From positions 1 to 8,591 of the forward strand of contig JAGHSP010000186.1 in the NCBI GenBank assembly GCA_018065815.1: a stretch of 8,591 nucleotides of DNA, written 5' to 3'. The stretch's first letter is position 1. Each line of letters begins with the position of its first letter. Positions 1 to 5,775 of the stretch are shown piece after piece. Under the pieces are notes generated by a model, which saw nothing but the letters and a program-made list of their open reading frames with translations, was not told the DNA's origin and did not search any database. The DNA is from Candidatus Sodaliphilus limicaballi. GTDB taxonomy: Bacteria > Bacteroidota > Bacteroidia > Bacteroidales > Muribaculaceae. The translations under genes and the position numbers were made by a program.

Positions 1-758
1 ATTATAAAGGAAAAGGACTAATAAATCTCATCAATGGTTTGCTAGAAGATAGTGGACTAAAACAACTATATCGTAATGATGAAGATGAGGAGCGTTTAGA
101 AAACATTAATGAACTATTAGAATCTATACATTTTTATGAAAAAGAGCATTTTGAGGATGAAGATTTTTCTATTGTCAATTATCTGCAAGACATTGCACTT
201 TTCACTAATGCCGACTATCGCCAAGATAGTAGTACAGTAAAGCTCATGACCATTCATCAAGCAAAAGGATTAGAGTTTCCTTATATATATATTGTTGCTC
301 TCACAGAAGGTTTATTTCCGAGCCATCGTTCTATTCGCGAACGAAAACAAAAAGCCCTTGAAGAAGAACGTCGTCTAATGTATGTTGCTATTACACGAGC
401 GAAGACAAGATTATTCCTAACAGAGAGTGGAGGTTATAGTTATACGACAGGAGACAAATATCCCTCACGTTTCATTACAGAGATAAAAGACAAACTACTA
501 AACTTTGAAGGGGATTTCGACACTTCTCTCTTTGAAAACACTCGCCTAATCAGCAAAAATCTTGACATTGAACTATATGGAGTTTCTACAACAGGGGAAT
601 TTAAGCCTGGCACTTTTGTAAAAAATCCCGTTTTAGGAATTGGGGAAGTAATAGAAAATTATCCCGACAGCAATTCTTGTAAAGTTAAGTTTTCAAATAT
701 TACAATACCAATACATTATCCACACCTTACTATTATTACAATTGAATCAAAGGAATAG
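1..758 (+). CDS. UvrD/PcrA-like SF1A DNA helicase, C-terminal part (5' end outside window)
   Basis: This is the C-terminal part of an ATP-dependent 3'-5' superfamily 1 helicase that unwinds DNA. The reading frame is open to the window edge (codons from position 3 read YKGKGLIN), so the start lies upstream and the TTG at 39 is not a real start. The visible part begins in the 2B region. Around 249-280 it has the helicase motif TIHQAKGLEF, and around 361-405 motif VI, EEERRLMYVAITRAK, with its arginine finger. After a PSRFI segment the tail (about 590-740) reads FKPGTFVKNPVLGIGEVIENY, which resembles the Tudor-like C-terminal domain of PcrA/UvrD. The N-terminal Walker A half cannot be seen. The gene is AT-rich compared with the core genes to its right. 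It may be an accessory paralogue, for example from a defence or mobile region, rather than the housekeeping uvrD. The helicase assignment is firm; its biological role is not. Confidence 0.9.
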   Translation, partial: YKGKGLINLINGLLEDSGLKQLYRNDEDEERLENINELLESIHFYEKEHFEDEDFSIVNYLQDIALFTNADYRQDSSTVKLMTIHQAKGLEFPYIYIVALTEGLFPSHRSIRERKQKALEEERRLMYVAITRAKTRLFLTESGGYSYTTGDKYPSRFITEIKDKLLNFEGDFDTSLFENTRLISKNLDIELYGVSTTGEFKPGTFVKNPVLGIGEVIENYPDSNSCKVKFSNITIPIHYPHLTIITIESKE

Positions 759-846
759 CAAAAATTCTGGTAAAATGACAGTTTTTGTCATTTCAGATTT
801 TGGTATTTTGACACATTTTGCCATTTCAAATTTTGGTATTTTGACA
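756..846 (+). repeat. 33-bp-period direct repeats (two near-identical 25-bp copies plus one degenerate copy)
   Basis: The 25-mers at 789-813 and 822-846 differ at one base (CATTTCAG versus CATTTCAA at their start) and both end TGGTATTTTGACA. A third, degenerate copy ends in register at 780 (TGGTAAAATGACA) and matches at about 15 of 25 positions. The spacing is exactly 33 bp, about three helical turns. The last copy supplies the TTTTG used as the -33 element of the ATPase promoter. This could be an operator array or simple tandem duplication. Confidence 0.8.
773..793 (+). terminator. Perfect 8-bp hairpin just after the helicase gene, possible terminator
   Basis: AAATGACA (773-780) and TGTCATTT (786-793) pair perfectly around a 5-nt loop, 14 bases after the helicase stop codon. 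T-rich sequence follows but without a clean U-run. It could be a weak terminator. Alternatively it is part of the repeat array that begins here, since TGACA recurs at 809-813 and 842-846. Confidence 0.35.
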
Positions 847-862
847 TTTTTTGTTAATTTTG
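831..862 (+). promoter_or_regulatory. Bacteroidota-type promoter of the ATPase gene
   Basis: The -33 element TTTG lies at 832-835 and the -7 element TAATTTTG at 855-862, matching TAnnTTTG, with a 19-bp spacer. The expected transcription start is about 866-870. The TTG at 851 therefore lies inside the promoter, which supports the ATG at 893 as the translation start and leaves a leader of roughly 25 nt. Confidence 0.75.
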
Positions 863-892
863 CAATCGTATTTAATTAAAAACAAGACGTTT

Positions 893-2221
893 ATGCAATT
901 CAAGCGAAAAATATACAACAAAATACTACAATGGAAAGAGGAAAGCGCAGGAAAAAGTGCTTTACTCATTGAGGGCGCTCGACGTGTGGGCAAGTCAACT
1001 ATTGTGTCTGAATTTGCACGAAAAGAATATAAATCACACATCATAATTGATTTTAATAAGGCGCCCAAAGCAGTCATCCAACTTTTTGATGATTTGATGG
1101 ATTTAGACCGAATTTTCATCTATCTTCAAACTGCTTATAAAACCCAACTATTCCCTCGCAAATCAGTAATTGTATTTGACGAGGTACAGACATGTCCCAA
1201 AGCACGTCAAGCAATAAAATACTTAGTTGAAGACGGCAGGTTTGATTATATTGAGACTGGCTCGCTAATCAGTATTAAAAAACACACACAAAATATCACT
1301 ATCCCAAGTGAAGAAGACAGATTATCAATGTACCCCATGGATTACGAAGAATTTCAATGGGCACTTGGAGATGATGTCACGATGCAACTCTATCAACAAT
1401 TACTTGAAAAGAAAATGCCACTCAGTGATTCTTTGTGTCGACAAAAAATGCGAGAACTACGTCTCTATATGCTCGTTGGAGGTATGCCCCAAGCAGTCAA
1501 TGAATATATAACGACACGAAATCTTCAGAAGGTTGACATCGTTAAACGTCGCATCCTAAAACTATATGAGGACGATTTTCTAAAAATTGACTCATCGGGG
1601 CGTGTTTCTACAATGTTTAAATCAATTCCAGGCTCATTAAGTCGTAATGAATTACGATACAAGCCCAAATCGATAGCTGGACGCATGACTGATTCTGTCC
1701 AAGACGACTTACTCAACATGTTAGTTGACAGCAAAACAGTTAATGCCGTCTTTCACGCCGACGATCCCAATGTGGGAATGGGGCTAACAAAAGACTTTAG
1801 TCGTTTCAAACTTTACATTGGAGATACAGGGCTATTTGTCACTCTCGCTTTTTGGGACAAAGAGTTTACCGAAAATACAATCTACGAAAAACTCTTGAGT
1901 GACAAACTATCAGCAAACATGGGTTACATTTATGAAAACCTTGTTGCTCAAATGCTTATTGCTGCTGGTAATGAACTATTCTACTACACATGGGATAAAG
2001 ATAATAGTCATAAATACGAAGTAGACTTCTTGTTGTCGCGTGGTAACAAGATTAGTCCAATTGAAGTCAAATCGTCAGGTTATAAGTCTCATGCTTCACT
2101 TGATGCGTTTATCCAGCGTTTTCACGAGCGCATTTCACAAAGCTTTCTCATCTATACAAAAGATTTAAAACAAGACGAGAGAACGCTACTACTTCCTGTA
2201 TTCATGACCCCACTAATATAA
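893..2221 (+). CDS. AAA_14 / DUF4143 family ATPase
   Basis: This is a 442-residue ATP-binding protein of the AAA_14 (N-terminal) plus DUF4143 (C-terminal) type, common and often multicopy in Bacteroidota. The Walker A motif is GARRVGKST (residues 28-36), Walker B is VIVFDEVQ with D96 and E97, and a sensor-like ETGSL lies at 121-125. The C-terminal domain has EVDF (376-379) followed by IEVKSSG with E391 and K393. This matches the D-x12-ExK layout of the restriction-endonuclease-like fold known for DUF4143, although nuclease activity is unproven. I chose the ATG at 893 because the longer in-frame TTG at 851 falls within the promoter. There is no signal peptide or membrane segment, so it is probably cytoplasmic. 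Composition is AT-rich like the upstream helicase gene and unlike the genes to the right, suggesting acquisition. The physiological role of the family is unknown. Confidence 0.9.
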   Translation: MQFKRKIYNKILQWKEESAGKSALLIEGARRVGKSTIVSEFARKEYKSHIIIDFNKAPKAVIQLFDDLMDLDRIFIYLQTAYKTQLFPRKSVIVFDEVQTCPKARQAIKYLVEDGRFDYIETGSLISIKKHTQNITIPSEEDRLSMYPMDYEEFQWALGDDVTMQLYQQLLEKKMPLSDSLCRQKMRELRLYMLVGGMPQAVNEYITTRNLQKVDIVKRRILKLYEDDFLKIDSSGRVSTMFKSIPGSLSRNELRYKPKSIAGRMTDSVQDDLLNMLVDSKTVNAVFHADDPNVGMGLTKDFSRFKLYIGDTGLFVTLAFWDKEFTENTIYEKLLSDKLSANMGYIYENLVAQMLIAAGNELFYYTWDKDNSHKYEVDFLLSRGNKISPIEVKSSGYKSHASLDAFIQRFHERISQSFLIYTKDLKQDERTLLLPVFMTPLI

Positions 2222-2232
2222 ATAACAGATAA

Positions 2233-2283
2233 CGACACCTGCGCTGTTGTCATCGTCAGCTTTTACACGTGTCGCTTTATTTT
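2233..2283 (+). terminator. Possible terminator after the ATPase gene
   Basis: CGACAC (2233-2238) pairs with GTGTCG (2269-2274), and inside it GCTG (2243-2246) pairs with CAGC (2257-2260). The structure is followed by CTTTATTTT. The stem is interrupted, so this is a weak call based only on position and folding. Confidence 0.35.
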
Positions 2284-2319
2284 GACACGCTCTTTTGGCA
2301 TGGGCATTGTCACCTTCTG

Positions 2320-2368
2320 TCGCCCCAAGATGAGGGCAATCTCATAGACTCATGATTTTAAGGGGCGA
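2320..2368. repeat. Short inverted repeat upstream of hpt
   Basis: TCGCCCC (2320-2326) and GGGGCGA (2362-2368) are perfect 7-bp arms around 35 nt. Inside, ATGAG (2330-2334) can pair with CTCAT (2341-2345). The structure sits just upstream of the hpt promoter, in the transition between AT-rich and GC-rich DNA. It has no U-run, and its role is unknown. Confidence 0.4.
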
Positions 2369-2372
2369 AATA

Positions 2373-2404
2373 TTTGGTCACCACAATAATCTTTTTTAAT
2401 TTTG
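2373..2404 (+). promoter_or_regulatory. Bacteroidota-type promoter of hpt
   Basis: TTTG (2373-2376) and TAATTTTG (2397-2404) are separated by 20 bp, a full match to the -33/-7 consensus. Transcription should start near 2408-2412, giving a leader of about 20 nt before the ATG at 2429. Confidence 0.85.
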
Positions 2405-2428
2405 CAGAGAAATAAACCACAACTACTA

Positions 2429-2974
2429 ATGGCAGACATTACAATCAACGGCTTGACCTTCGAGCCTTACATTGAAAGAGAGAAGATTGCTGAACAAATT
2501 CAGCGTGTGGCAACCGAAATCAGTCGCGACTGCAAGACCAGCAATCCGCTGTTCCTGTGCGTGCTCAATGGCGCCTTCATGTTTGCGGCCGACCTCATTC
2601 GCCACGTCAACCTTCCCATGGCCGAAATCACCTTCATCCGTTTCAAGTCCTACGAGGGCACGACATCAACGGGCGTTGTGAAAGAAATCATGGGTCTCAA
2701 CGAGGACATCAGCGGCCGTGAGATCATCATCATTGAGGACATTGTGGACACAGGCACAACCGCAGTGCAGCTGCGCGCCCTGCTCGAGGAGCACAACCCT
2801 GCGTCGGTCAAGATGGCGACATTGCTTTTCAAGCCCGAGTCGCTCAAGCAAGGCACAGCACCCGAGTATGTGGGATTCAGCATCCCATCACGATTCATCC
2901 TGGGCTACGGACTCGACCTCGACGGTGCAGCACGCAACCTGGCCGACATCTACGTGCTTAAAGAAAATGCCTAA
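2429..2974 (+). CDS. hpt: Hypoxanthine phosphoribosyltransferase
   Basis: This 181-residue enzyme of purine salvage transfers phosphoribose from PRPP to hypoxanthine (and often guanine) to make IMP or GMP in the cytoplasm. The N-terminal pyrophosphate-loop region reads VLNGAF (45-50). KSYEG occurs in the mobile-loop region. The type I PRPP-binding motif EDIVDTGTT spans residues 103-111, and the C-terminal base-binding segment is GYGLDLDGAARNL. Family members usually have YRNL at that last position, so the alanine is a mild variation. The length is normal. The start is the ATG at 2429, because the upstream in-frame TTG at 2402 overlaps the -7 promoter box. It is followed after 56 bp by adk, which has its own promoter. 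Composition changes sharply to GC-rich here, marking the return to core chromosome. Confidence 0.95.
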   Translation: MADITINGLTFEPYIEREKIAEQIQRVATEISRDCKTSNPLFLCVLNGAFMFAADLIRHVNLPMAEITFIRFKSYEGTTSTGVVKEIMGLNEDISGREIIIIEDIVDTGTTAVQLRALLEEHNPASVKMATLLFKPESLKQGTAPEYVGFSIPSRFILGYGLDLDGAARNLADIYVLKENA

Positions 2975-2987
2975 TCACATTTTATAC

Positions 2988-3020
2988 ATTGACTAAATAA
3001 ACCCAATTAGACTAAATTTG
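2988..3020 (+). promoter_or_regulatory. Bacteroidota-type promoter of adk
   Basis: The -7 box TAAATTTG (3013-3020) matches fully. The -33 box is ATTG (2988-2991), one base off, with a 21-bp spacer. The predicted transcription start (about 3024-3028) leaves only a few leader bases before the ATG at 3031. adk may also be read through from hpt. Confidence 0.75.
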
Positions 3021-3030
3021 CATTAGAACT

Positions 3031-3609
3031 ATGCTTAATATCGTTATTTTCGGTGCTCCCGGCAGTGGCAAGGGAACACAAAGCGACAATCTGATAAAGA
3101 CATACGGTCTTTTCCACATCTCTACAGGCGACGTGCTGCGTGACAACATCAAGCGCGGAACCGAACTTGGCGCTACCGCCAAGGCTTACATCGACAAGGG
3201 CCAGCTCATCCCTGATGCCCTCATGATCGACATCCTCGCATCGGTGCTCGACGCCAACAAGGAGGCTGCCGCTCCCGGCGTCATCTTCGATGGCTTCCCC
3301 CGCACCATTCCGCAGGCCGAGGCGCTTGAAGTCATGCTCCAGGAGCGTGGCACCGCAGTGAGCACCGTGGTGGGCCTTGAGGTCCCCGAGGAAGAACTCA
3401 TTCGCCGCATCATCCTGCGCGGACAGCAGACAGGACGCAGCGACGACAACATGGAGACTGTGAAGAACCGTCTTGAGGTTTACAACAACCAGACATCACC
3501 TCTCAAGGCATTCTACCAGGAGAAGGGCCTCTACCAGGCAATTCCCGGCACTGGCTCCATCGACGAAATCTTTGACCGCATCAAGCAGGCAGTGGATGCA
3601 GTGAAATAA
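3031..3609 (+). CDS. adk: Adenylate kinase, short-LID form
   Basis: This 192-residue enzyme interconverts ATP + AMP and 2 ADP, balancing adenylate pools in the cytoplasm. The P-loop GAPGSGKGT spans residues 8-16. The AMP-binding STGDVLR lies at 31-37 and FDGFPRT at 86-92. The LID region, RGQQTGRSDDN (130-140), is the short version without a zinc-binding insertion, which explains the length of about 190 rather than 215 residues. The ATG at 3031 lies directly before the typical N-terminus MLNIVIFGAPGSGKGT. A strong terminator follows 27 bp after the stop. From memory, adk is often followed by obgE in Bacteroidales; that gene is not here, and repeat-rich sequence follows instead. Confidence 0.97.
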   Translation: MLNIVIFGAPGSGKGTQSDNLIKTYGLFHISTGDVLRDNIKRGTELGATAKAYIDKGQLIPDALMIDILASVLDANKEAAAPGVIFDGFPRTIPQAEALEVMLQERGTAVSTVVGLEVPEEELIRRIILRGQQTGRSDDNMETVKNRLEVYNNQTSPLKAFYQEKGLYQAIPGTGSIDEIFDRIKQAVDAVK

Positions 3610-3635
3610 TCTCACCGCACATCTGCACCACAACA

Positions 3636-3679
3636 AGCGACTGCCCCGCATCACAACCGCGGAGCAGTCGCTATATTTT
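3636..3679 (+). terminator. Intrinsic terminator of adk
   Basis: AGCGACTGC (3636-3644) pairs perfectly with GCAGTCGCT (3664-3672). After one mismatch an inner CCGC/GCGG stem (3646-3649 with 3659-3662) closes a 9-nt loop. ATATTTT follows. The GC-rich stem plus T-rich tail right after adk is a convincing Rho-independent terminator. Confidence 0.85.
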
Positions 3680-3735
3680 CAAGCCCCCACACTCAAAAAC
3701 GAAGTGCGAGAATTCGGCATAATCCGAGCTATGGT

Positions 3736-3752
3736 CTGTTGACACACAACAG
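3736..3752. repeat. Perfect 6-bp hairpin in the post-adk gap
   Basis: CTGTTG (3736-3741) and CAACAG (3747-3752) flank ACACA. No U-run follows, so it does not look like a terminator. It directly precedes the left arm of the larger inverted repeat at 3754. Confidence 0.5.
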
Positions 3753-3753
3753 C

Positions 3754-3832
3754 AGATTAAACAGAAAACACTGGATTTTTATTTCACATTAAGAAGATTA
3801 CTTTTGTTACCCAGGATAAATCTGTTTAATCT
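3754..3832. repeat. 12-bp perfect inverted repeat, 55 bp apart
   Basis: AGATTAAACAGA (3754-3765) is the exact reverse complement of TCTGTTTAATCT (3821-3832). The enclosed 55 bp is AT-rich and has no convincing ORF. The layout resembles the ends of a small non-autonomous element or eroded intergenic repeat. No target-site duplication is visible directly outside the arms. Confidence 0.65.
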
Positions 3833-3908
3833 CGTCAAGAACACCCTAAAAAGACTCTTTATCTGCTTTATTCTGTGGTTTAGACAGGAGGACAAAAGTA
3901 AAAAAAAT

Positions 3909-3933
3909 CTCTGTGTCCTCTGTGTCTCTGTGG
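3909..3933. repeat. 9-bp tandem repeat (CTCTGTGTC)
   Basis: CTCTGTGTC occurs twice head to tail (3909-3917, 3918-3926), followed by a partial third copy TCTGTGG. As I recall, CTCTGTG-type tracts are a recurrent intergenic repeat in several bacterial phyla, and their reverse complement is often misannotated as short TED/TEH-rich proteins. The rest of the 3680-3990 gap shows no supportable gene. Confidence 0.7.
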
Positions 3934-3997
3934 GGTGTCGTGATTTCGGGTTGTCATGGGTGGTTCCCGGGGTATCGGAGCGAATGCTTCCCTATCA

Positions 3998-4029
3998 TTT
4001 GCACAATTCCAATATATTGTGTAAATTTG
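3998..4029 (+). promoter_or_regulatory. Bacteroidota-type promoter abutting the lolD-like start codon
   Basis: TTTG (3998-4001) and TAAATTTG (4022-4029) are separated by 20 bp, a perfect consensus match. Only CAGT separates the -7 box from the ATG at 4034. The expected start of transcription therefore coincides with, or lies within a few bases of, the start codon, predicting a leaderless or nearly leaderless mRNA. Confidence 0.85.
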
Positions 4030-4033
4030 CAGT

Positions 4034-4699
4034 ATGATTGAAGCAAAGAACATAGTCAAGCGCTATGGCAACCTTGAAGTGCTGCGAGGCGTGAGCGTGT
4101 CGATTGCCGACGGCGAGGTGGTGTCGATTGTGGGCCCCAGCGGTGCCGGCAAGACCACGTTGCTCCACATCATGGGCACTCTGGACGGTGCCGATGGCGG
4201 CAGCGTGCTCTACGACGGCGTGGACGTGTCGCGCATGAAGGACAGCGAGCTGGCACACTTTCGCAACCGCAACATTGGGTTCGTGTTCCAGTTCCACCAG
4301 TTGCTTCCCGAGTTCACCATGCTTGAGAATGTGGCAATGCCTGCCCTCATAGGCGGCATGAAGCGTGCCGAGGCCTACGACCGAGCGCGCGAGTTGCTTG
4401 AGTTCATGGGACTGGGCGACCGCCTCAACCACAAGCCTGCGCAGCTCTCGGGCGGCGAATGCCAGCGCGCGGCAGTGGCAAGAGCCCTGGTCAACAAACC
4501 CAAGGTGATACTTGCCGACGAACCTAGCGGAAGCCTTGACACGCACAACAAGACCGAGCTGCACAAGTTGTTCTTCGAGTTGCGCGACAAGTTCAAGCAG
4601 ACGTTTGTCATCGTCACCCACGACGAGTCACTTGCAAGCCAGGCCGACCGCACATTGCGCATGCGCGACGGCATCATCGAGGAGGACGTGCGCAAATGA
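4034..4699 (+). CDS. lolD: LolD-like ABC transporter ATP-binding protein
   Basis: This 221-residue cytoplasmic ATPase belongs to the LolD/MacB-like ABC group. LolD powers release of lipoproteins from the inner membrane with LolC/E-type permeases. The Walker A motif is GPSGAGKTT (34-42) and the Q-loop FQFHQLLPEFT contains Q86. The signature is LSGGECQ (138-144), with a cysteine where arginine is usual. Walker B ends in D162 E163 (VILADEPSGSLD), and the switch histidine is H196. The protein is a single nucleotide-binding domain without membrane segments, and no permease gene is nearby; this solo arrangement is usual for lolD in Bacteroidota. The start at 4034 gives the standard N-terminus and directly follows the promoter. 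Its stop overlaps the ATG of the next gene (ATGA), indicating translational coupling to a lipoprotein gene, which fits a lipoprotein-trafficking role. FtsE- or MacB-type ATPases are the alternatives. Confidence 0.88.
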   Translation: MIEAKNIVKRYGNLEVLRGVSVSIADGEVVSIVGPSGAGKTTLLHIMGTLDGADGGSVLYDGVDVSRMKDSELAHFRNRNIGFVFQFHQLLPEFTMLENVAMPALIGGMKRAEAYDRARELLEFMGLGDRLNHKPAQLSGGECQRAAVARALVNKPKVILADEPSGSLDTHNKTELHKLFFELRDKFKQTFVIVTHDESLASQADRTLRMRDGIIEEDVRK

Positions 4700-5370
4700 A
4701 ACACCTGCTGTGTGCCATCACGTGCGCTGCCACCCTCATGCTTGTGGCAGCATGTAGCAAGGAGTCGCCGCTCGACGAGTCGCGCACCCACTACCGCTAC
4801 GACGTGGTGACCTACACAGGCAGCGACGCCGCTACCGGACGTGCGACCTTTGAACTGGTGGGACGCGACGTGGCGCCATCGGTCACGCTGCGAGGCAACG
4901 TCAAGGTCGATAGCTCCATGAAGGTGCTGCAACGAGTGCTGCTGCGGTATGACTTTGCCCGCGACGACGAGACAAGCAGCGTGAGAGACATCAAGGTGTA
5001 TGGCGTGACACGCATCATCACCGACTCGCTGCGGTTTGCCACCGTGCCGCTCAACCGCTACGCGATGCACCCGGTGAAGATGCGCAGCGCATGGCGCACG
5101 GGCGACTTCATCAACCTGCACTGCATGGTGGAGCACACGGGCAAGGCGCGCAGGTTCATGCTGCTCATCGACGACGCCACACGCAACCAGGACACCGTGC
5201 ACTGCTACCTGCACCACGACCTGCTCGCCGACACCGCCTACTTCTGGCGTGAATGCTATGCATCGTTCAATGTGGGCAACGTGTGGAAACGCACCGGGTG
5301 CAAGACCATGAGGGTGCACATCAACGATGAGAACCTGGGCGCAAAGTGCTATGACTTTGACCGGAAATAA
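4696..5370 (+). CDS. NigD-like putative lipoprotein
   Basis: This 224-residue predicted lipoprotein starts with a basic residue and a short hydrophobic stretch ending in the lipobox LVAAC, with Cys20 as the lipidated residue. SKES follows, only loosely like a Bacteroidota surface-export signal. The mature part looks all-beta. A first region (about 33-70) resembles the small N-terminal OB-like domain of NigD proteins. The C-terminal part has the pattern YAMHPVKMRSAWRTGDFINL, then RFMLLID and YASFNV, as in NigD-like C-terminal domains. The NigD assignment is by remembered pattern and moderate; the lipoprotein call is stronger. Its function is unknown. The start codon overlaps the lolD-like stop by 4 bp, so the two are coupled. 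Several cysteines after Cys20 could allow disulfides in the periplasm or at the surface. Confidence 0.8.
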   Translation: MKHLLCAITCAATLMLVAACSKESPLDESRTHYRYDVVTYTGSDAATGRATFELVGRDVAPSVTLRGNVKVDSSMKVLQRVLLRYDFARDDETSSVRDIKVYGVTRIITDSLRFATVPLNRYAMHPVKMRSAWRTGDFINLHCMVEHTGKARRFMLLIDDATRNQDTVHCYLHHDLLADTAYFWRECYASFNVGNVWKRTGCKTMRVHINDENLGAKCYDFDRK

Positions 5371-5421
5371 CGAGAATTAATAACTAACAAATTACATAAC
5401 ATTTTTATTTCAAACACAACT

Positions 5422-5742
5422 ATGGCAGACAACAAACAACAACAGATTCAAATAGAAGTACCTAACGAGGAAATGCAGGGCCGCTATGCTAACCTGGCAG
5501 TAATCACCCACGGACCCAACGACTTTTTCCTGGACATGATCCTGCTCGCCCCCAACACACCCAAGGCACGCGTGCAGAGCCGCATCATCATGACTCCCGA
5601 GAACGCCAAGCAGCTTCTCGCAGCACTGCACCAGAACATCCAGAAGTATGAGCAGACCTTCGGCGAGATTCGTCAGCGCCAGGCAGTTCCCGGAACCGAC
5701 GGCAACGTGATCGACTTCCCCCTCCCCAAGGGACAGGCTTAA
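5422..5742 (+). CDS. DUF3467 family protein
   Basis: This small protein of 106 residues has no signal peptide or membrane segment. It matches the DUF3467 pattern: an N-terminal IQIEVPNEEMQGRYANLAVI, a central FFLDMILLAPNTPKARVQSRI, and MTPENAKQLLAALHQNIQKYEQTFGEI towards the end. These suggest a short alpha/beta fold ending in a helix and a flexible tail. The family is widespread in Bacteroidota and has no established function. As I recall, members are often encoded near rpoB/rpoC, but here it sits 51 bp after the lipoprotein gene. No clear TAnnTTTG promoter precedes it, so it may be co-transcribed with the lolD-like operon or use a weak promoter in the AT-rich gap. The ATG at 5422 gives the normal family N-terminus. 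Confidence 0.88.
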   Translation: MADNKQQQIQIEVPNEEMQGRYANLAVITHGPNDFFLDMILLAPNTPKARVQSRIIMTPENAKQLLAALHQNIQKYEQTFGEIRQRQAVPGTDGNVIDFPLPKGQA

Positions 5743-5749
5743 ACCGATT

Positions 5750-5775
5750 TTTTCGATAACTCGAAAATAGTTTTT
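5750..5775 (+). terminator. AT-rich hairpin with T-run after the DUF3467 gene
   Basis: TTTTCGA (5750-5756) pairs with TCGAAAA (5761-5767) around TAAC, and TAGTTTTT follows (5768-5775). The stem is AT-rich and thus weak, but its position 8 bases after the stop and its T-run fit a terminator. It directly abuts the 36-bp repeat array. Confidence 0.5.

Noticed and set aside
851..892. Upstream TTG start for the ATPase gene
   Set aside because: The TTG at 851 lies within the promoter, before the predicted transcription start. The ATG at 893 gives a normal N-terminus.
2402..2428. Upstream TTG start for hpt
   Set aside because: The TTG is part of the -7 box TAATTTTG. The ATG at 2429 fits the family's usual length.
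3804..4037. 77-codon + strand frame in the adk-lolD gap
   Set aside because: It starts at TTG, runs through the inverted-repeat arm, the CTCTGTG tandem tract and the lolD promoter, and has no family resemblance.
4375..5319. Long reverse-strand reading frame of 314 codons opposite the lolD-like and lipoprotein genes
   Set aside because: It is antisense to two well-supported genes in GC-rich DNA, has a His/Val/Arg-rich low-complexity composition and matches no family.
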